Shown here piece after piece: positions 35,180 through 38,531 of a DNA stretch of 38,531 bases (position 1 is the first letter of the stretch; each line of letters begins with the position of its first letter). The translations under genes were made by a program, and so were the position numbers. Under the pieces are notes generated by a model. The model had not been told where the DNA came from, ran no database searches, and saw only the letters and a list, made by a program, of their open reading frames with translations. The stretch comes from Gammaproteobacteria bacterium (lineage in GTDB: Bacteria > Pseudomonadota > Gammaproteobacteria > GCA-002705445 > GCA-002716945), in NCBI GenBank assembly GCA_030835925.1, contig JAURQW010000011.1, forward strand, positions 1 through 38,531, written 5' to 3'.

Positions 35180-36606
35180 ATTTCATAAAAGATCACATAA
35201 TCAGTAGTTACGATTTATCAGATGGTAAATTAGAAAATGTTTTATCAGCTGCCTGTCCGACTAATATAGACTTTGCAGATTTATATTTTCAGTATACTAA
35301 TTCAGAAAGCTGGCAATTAGAAGACGGTATAGTGAAAAATGGTTCTTCTAATATTGATAGTGGTGTCGGCATAAGGTCAGTTTCTGGTGATAAGACAGGT
35401 TTTTCTTATAGCAATAATTTCCAATATGAAAATTTACTCTCTGCAGCTAATACATCTAAATGTATTGTTAATAGTGGGCAAGATAAAGAAATAAAAATAG
35501 GTACTGAAAAAGACATCCGTAGATTATATGAGCCAATTTCTCCATTAAACTACAAAGAAGATAATGCAAAAGTTGAGTTTTTAAAGGATATTGATAAATA
35601 TATACGTAGCAAAGATAACAGGGTTGATCAAGTGATTGTGAGTCTAGCTGGCGTTTACGATTCAATTTTAATACTTAATACTGATGGTATTAAAGCTTTT
35701 GATGATAGGCCTTTAGTAAGATTTAGTGTCATGGTAATTTTAAAAGTTGGCGATAGAAGAGAAAGAGGCTCCGCTGGTGGTGGAGGCAGATATACATATG
35801 AAGAGATTATAGGTAAAAAATTTGGTTATGAATTTGCAGACGAAGCTCTTAGGCAGGCGACTGTTAATCTAGAGGCTGTAGATGGTAAAGCAGGTGCGAT
35901 GACAGTAGTCCTTGGACCTGGATGGCCTGGGGTTTTATTACATGAAGCTATTGGACATGGTCTTGAAGGTGATTTTAATAGAAAAAAAACCTCTGCATTT
36001 TCAGATTTAATTGGCAAACAGGTGGCTTCTAATCAATGTACCATAGTCGATGACGGAACAATCTCAAAGAGAAGAGGTTCTTTGTCAATAGATGATGAAG
36101 GTTGTGAGACTAAGTGTAATACATTAATTGAAAACGGTATTTTAAAAGGTTACATGCAAGATAAAATTAATTCAAAGCTTATGAATGTTGATCCAACAGG
36201 CAACGGCAGAAGAGAGAGTTATGCATGTCTACCGATGCCAAGAATGACCAATACTTTTATGTTGCCAGGTGAATATAATCCTAAAGAGATTATTGAATCA
36301 GTCCAAGATGGGATTTATGCGGTTAATTTTTCAGGCGGCCAGGTCGACATCACTAATGGTCAGTTCGTCTTTACAGCCTCAGAAGCTTACACTATAAAAA
36401 AAGGCAAAATACAAGAGCCTATAAAAGGTATGACTCTGATTGGTAATGGCCCTGAAGTCTTAAAAAAAGTTTCAATGGTTGGAAATGATTTGAAGCTCGA
36501 TGATGGAGTCGGCACTTGTGGTAAAGATGGACAAAGTGTACCCGTAGGTGTTGGGCAACCTACGCTAAAAATTGATGAGATAACTGTTGGAGGCACCCAG
36601 GTTTGA
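35176..36606 (+). CDS. tldD: Metalloprotease TldD
   Basis: A 476-residue protein (E. coli 481). The zinc motif HExxxH is at His256, Glu257 and His261 (LLHEAIGHGLEGDF); the further Cys ligand is in GVGTCGKDGQSVP near residue 454. ERGSAGGGGRYTYE and PRMTNTFMLPGE are also typical. TldD forms a heterodimer with PmbA/TldE that degrades unfolded peptides and matures microcin B17 in E. coli. Stop and pmbA start overlap as TTGA. Confidence 0.97.
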   Translation: MNFIKDHIISSYDLSDGKLENVLSAACPTNIDFADLYFQYTNSESWQLEDGIVKNGSSNIDSGVGIRSVSGDKTGFSYSNNFQYENLLSAANTSKCIVNSGQDKEIKIGTEKDIRRLYEPISPLNYKEDNAKVEFLKDIDKYIRSKDNRVDQVIVSLAGVYDSILILNTDGIKAFDDRPLVRFSVMVILKVGDRRERGSAGGGGRYTYEEIIGKKFGYEFADEALRQATVNLEAVDGKAGAMTVVLGPGWPGVLLHEAIGHGLEGDFNRKKTSAFSDLIGKQVASNQCTIVDDGTISKRRGSLSIDDEGCETKCNTLIENGILKGYMQDKINSKLMNVDPTGNGRRESYACLPMPRMTNTFMLPGEYNPKEIIESVQDGIYAVNFSGGQVDITNGQFVFTASEAYTIKKGKIQEPIKGMTLIGNGPEVLKKVSMVGNDLKLDDGVGTCGKDGQSVPVGVGQPTLKIDEITVGGTQV

Positions 36607-37925
36607 AGAATAAGGATAACAGTATTTCAGACTATAAAAATAAACTACAAAAAATTATAAATAAACTAGATAGTAAATTTGATTATGAATTTAATATGAG
36701 TTTATCAGATGGCTATTCTGTCACTTCAAGATTTAGTGAAGTAGAAAATATAGAATATCATCAAGATATGGCGCTAAATGTCTCCGTATATAAAGACTAT
36801 CAAAAAGGAAGTGCTTCTACTAACGACTTATCTGAAAAAAGTATTCAACAGGCAATAGAAAAAGCTCAGAATATATCTATTAACACTCAAGCAGATGATT
36901 GCCAGGGATTGCCAGAGAGTCAATATACAACACAAAAATGGGAAGACATGGATATCTATTATCCTAAAACGCTAGATATCAAAAACATTATTGATTTAAC
37001 GAAAGATTGTGAAAGTAGTGCTTTTCAGAAGGACAAAAGAGTCACAAATTCTGAAGGATCCTCTTTTACATTTTCAGATAACACCCATATGATTCTAAAT
37101 AGTAATGGTGCCTATGGAACGTTTGATTCAACAGATTATTCTCTATCATGTATAGCTCTTGCTGAGCAAAATAAGTTGATGGAGAGAGATTATTGGTATT
37201 CTTCAACGAGGGATTATGATGCTTTGGAATCATCTAAGCATATAGGTGAAAAAGCTGCAGAACGCGTTATTGCAAGACTTGGTGCAAAGACCATAAAAAC
37301 TAGGGTTTGTCCTGTCCTGTTTTCACCGGAAATGACTTCATCTCTGATAAGTAGTTTTTTATCCGCTATTAACGGATCTTCAATATATAAAAAATCTAGT
37401 TTTCTTATAGACAAGATAGATAAAAAAATATTTCCAGATTTTGTAAACATACAAGAGGATCCAAGCTTATCAAATGGATCCGCAACACGGCCTTATGATT
37501 CTGAGGGAGTATTAACTCAAAAAAAAGATATTATAAAAGATGGCATATTAAAAACTTATTTACTCGATACATATGCAGCTAGAAAATTAAAATCAAAATG
37601 TACTGGCAATGGAGTATTGACCAACATACTTGTTTCATCTAAAAAACCTGAAGCCAATTTATTACAAAATATGACTGATGGTCTCTACATAACGGATATG
37701 ATGGGAAGCGGTGCTAATTCATTAACTGGAGATTATTCACGCGGTGCTTTTGGCTATCTAATTAAAAATGGCGAGATACAGTATCCAGTCACTGAAATCA
37801 CAGTAGCTTCTAATTTACTACAGATGTTTGAGAATATAGTATCCCTCGGTGATGATGTGGATAATAGAAATAGAATTAGAACTGGATCGATGCTAATAGA
37901 TAATATAACTATTGGTGGAACGTAA
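36603..37925 (+). CDS. pmbA: TldE/PmbA, partner of TldD
   Basis: A 440-residue protein (E. coli 450). PmbA hallmarks are visible: SDGYSVTSRFSEVENIEYHQD near residue 40, VCPVLFSPEMTSSLIS, LKTYLLDTYAARKL, GANSLTGDYSRGAFGYLI and VTEITVASNLLQMF. It has no HExxxH, as expected for this non-catalytic subunit. It starts with TTG at 36603 within the tldD stop. The usual yjgA/darP gene between the two is missing here. Confidence 0.96.
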   Translation: MKNKDNSISDYKNKLQKIINKLDSKFDYEFNMSLSDGYSVTSRFSEVENIEYHQDMALNVSVYKDYQKGSASTNDLSEKSIQQAIEKAQNISINTQADDCQGLPESQYTTQKWEDMDIYYPKTLDIKNIIDLTKDCESSAFQKDKRVTNSEGSSFTFSDNTHMILNSNGAYGTFDSTDYSLSCIALAEQNKLMERDYWYSSTRDYDALESSKHIGEKAAERVIARLGAKTIKTRVCPVLFSPEMTSSLISSFLSAINGSSIYKKSSFLIDKIDKKIFPDFVNIQEDPSLSNGSATRPYDSEGVLTQKKDIIKDGILKTYLLDTYAARKLKSKCTGNGVLTNILVSSKKPEANLLQNMTDGLYITDMMGSGANSLTGDYSRGAFGYLIKNGEIQYPVTEITVASNLLQMFENIVSLGDDVDNRNRIRTGSMLIDNITIGGT

Positions 37926-37956
37926 ACTTAATCTGAAAATCAAGTTGCGTATATTA

Positions 37957-38531
37957 CTATCCAAACCTTTTCTTTAAGATATTATAACCAATAACTGCAG
38001 CAATTATAGAACCAACAAAAATACCTAATTTGCTTGCATCAATTAATTCTATTGAGCTAAATGCTAAATTATTAATAAACAAACTCATTGTGAATCCAAT
38101 GCCACATAAAAAAGATATACCAAGTATATCTATCATTTTTATACCATCAGGTAGTGTGCATATTTTCAGCTTAATAGATAAGTATGTAAATAATGTAATA
38201 CCAATTGGTTTGCCTAGTAGTAAACCAAGCATTATTCCAGTAGAGATTGGACTCATAAAGCTATCAAAAGATAAAGCCTGAAAGTTAATGTCGCTATTGA
38301 AAAAAGCAAAAAGCGGCAAAATGAATATCCCTACATAATTATGAACTGGATGTTCCAGATCTTTTAACATTGAGAGCTCATTATCTTTTCTTGAACTGTT
38401 GGGTATGGTTGTTGCAAGAAGTACTCCCGCAAGCGTTCCATGGACACCAGATTTTAAAATGCAGTACCATAAAAATATTCCCAAAATAACATAAATTATT
38501 TTTCTTTGGACATCAAGTAAGTTAATCATTA
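37957..38531 (-). CDS. nhaA: Na+/H+ antiporter NhaA, C-terminal part
   Basis: The window holds the last 190 or so residues; the gene runs off the right edge. The NhaA blocks are clear: SGVHGTLAGVLLA, then HPVHNYVGIFILPLFAFFN, GLLLGKPIGITLFTYLSIKL, and GISFLCGIGFTMSLFINNLAF. At least five hydrophobic segments are visible. NhaA expels Na+ in exchange for two protons at alkaline pH, consistent with, but not proof of, a marine habitat. It converges on pmbA across 31 bases. Confidence 0.95.
   Translation of the reverse strand, partial: MINLLDVQRKIIYVILGIFLWYCILKSGVHGTLAGVLLATTIPNSSRKDNELSMLKDLEHPVHNYVGIFILPLFAFFNSDINFQALSFDSFMSPISTGIMLGLLLGKPIGITLFTYLSIKLKICTLPDGIKMIDILGISFLCGIGFTMSLFINNLAFSSIELIDASKLGIFVGSIIAAVIGYNILKKRFG

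Noticed and set aside
35176-37925. TldD/PmbA as part of a peptide-modification (RiPP) cluster
   Set aside because: No precursor peptide, cyclodehydratase, radical-SAM or exporter gene is nearby; the pair is in its ordinary housekeeping place.
37926-37956. Terminator between pmbA and nhaA (AACTT...AAGTT)
   Set aside because: The stem is five pairs with a mismatch beyond and no T-run.

Overview
The window is a gene-dense, AT-rich stretch (visibly about one third G+C) from a gammaproteobacterium with a small, tightly packed genome. Three things point there: the full E. coli-type ribosomal order from S19 to L17, uvrA beside ssb, and the clusters miaB-phoH-ybeY-corC-lnt, leuS-lptE, holA-proA-nadD-rsfS and yhdP-nit-tldD-pmbA, an arrangement I associate with Pseudomonas-like and free-living marine gammaproteobacteria. 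Genes often overlap by 1-11 bases and few intergenic gaps exceed 60 bases. The species cannot be named from the sequence; a streamlined marine lineage (SUP05- or SAR86-like) is only a guess. No gene-free stretch longer than 300 bases exists, and I see no tRNA, rRNA, IS element or CRISPR array.

Layout. Bases 2-10360 (+): end of the S10 operon, then the spc and alpha operons (rpsS partial to rplQ, with secY, rpmJ and rpoA). 10367-13216 (-): uvrA. 13273-13494 (+): a small membrane protein. 13637-21573 (+): ssb, miaB, phoH, ybeY, corC, lnt, leuS, followed by lptE (to 22063). 22060-28003 is a mixed-strand block lying between lptE and holA, genes that are neighbours in most gammaproteobacteria. It holds a metallo-beta-lactamase-fold hydrolase (-), an unknown 93-residue protein (+), pyrD (-), a rubrerythrin/Fe-S protein/DUF3501 operon (+), an Irr-like Fur-family regulator (-) and a beta-hydroxyacid dehydrogenase (-). 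28037-31271 (+): holA, proA, nadD, rsfS. 31275-37925 (+): yhdP, a nitrilase-family amidase, tldD, pmbA. 37957-38531 (-): the 3' part of nhaA, cut by the window edge.

The most interesting part is 24146-27073. A rubredoxin-less rubrerythrin, a GlpC/HdrD-like CCG-domain iron-sulfur protein and a DUF3501 protein lie head to tail, each with a clear Shine-Dalgarno. They sit behind a near-consensus sigma-70 promoter (TTGACA, 17 bases, TAGAAT). A perfect 17-base palindrome, TTTAGAATGATTCTAAA, covers the -10; it has the form of the ICE/Irr box known from alphaproteobacteria. The convergent gene that abuts the operon encodes an Irr-like regulator with the HHH motif and no CxxC zinc site. Together these suggest a self-contained, iron/heme- or peroxide-responsive redox module whose enzymology is, to my knowledge, undescribed. 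The 13-bp perfect hairpin between its first two genes, a Fur-like box upstream, and an 11-bp inverted repeat spanning the dehydrogenase start codons are further non-coding signals.

The remaining genes are housekeeping: translation, protein export, DNA repair and replication, tRNA modification, 16S rRNA maturation, lipoprotein and LPS assembly, envelope lipid transport, proline, NAD and pyrimidine synthesis, and Na+/H+ exchange.
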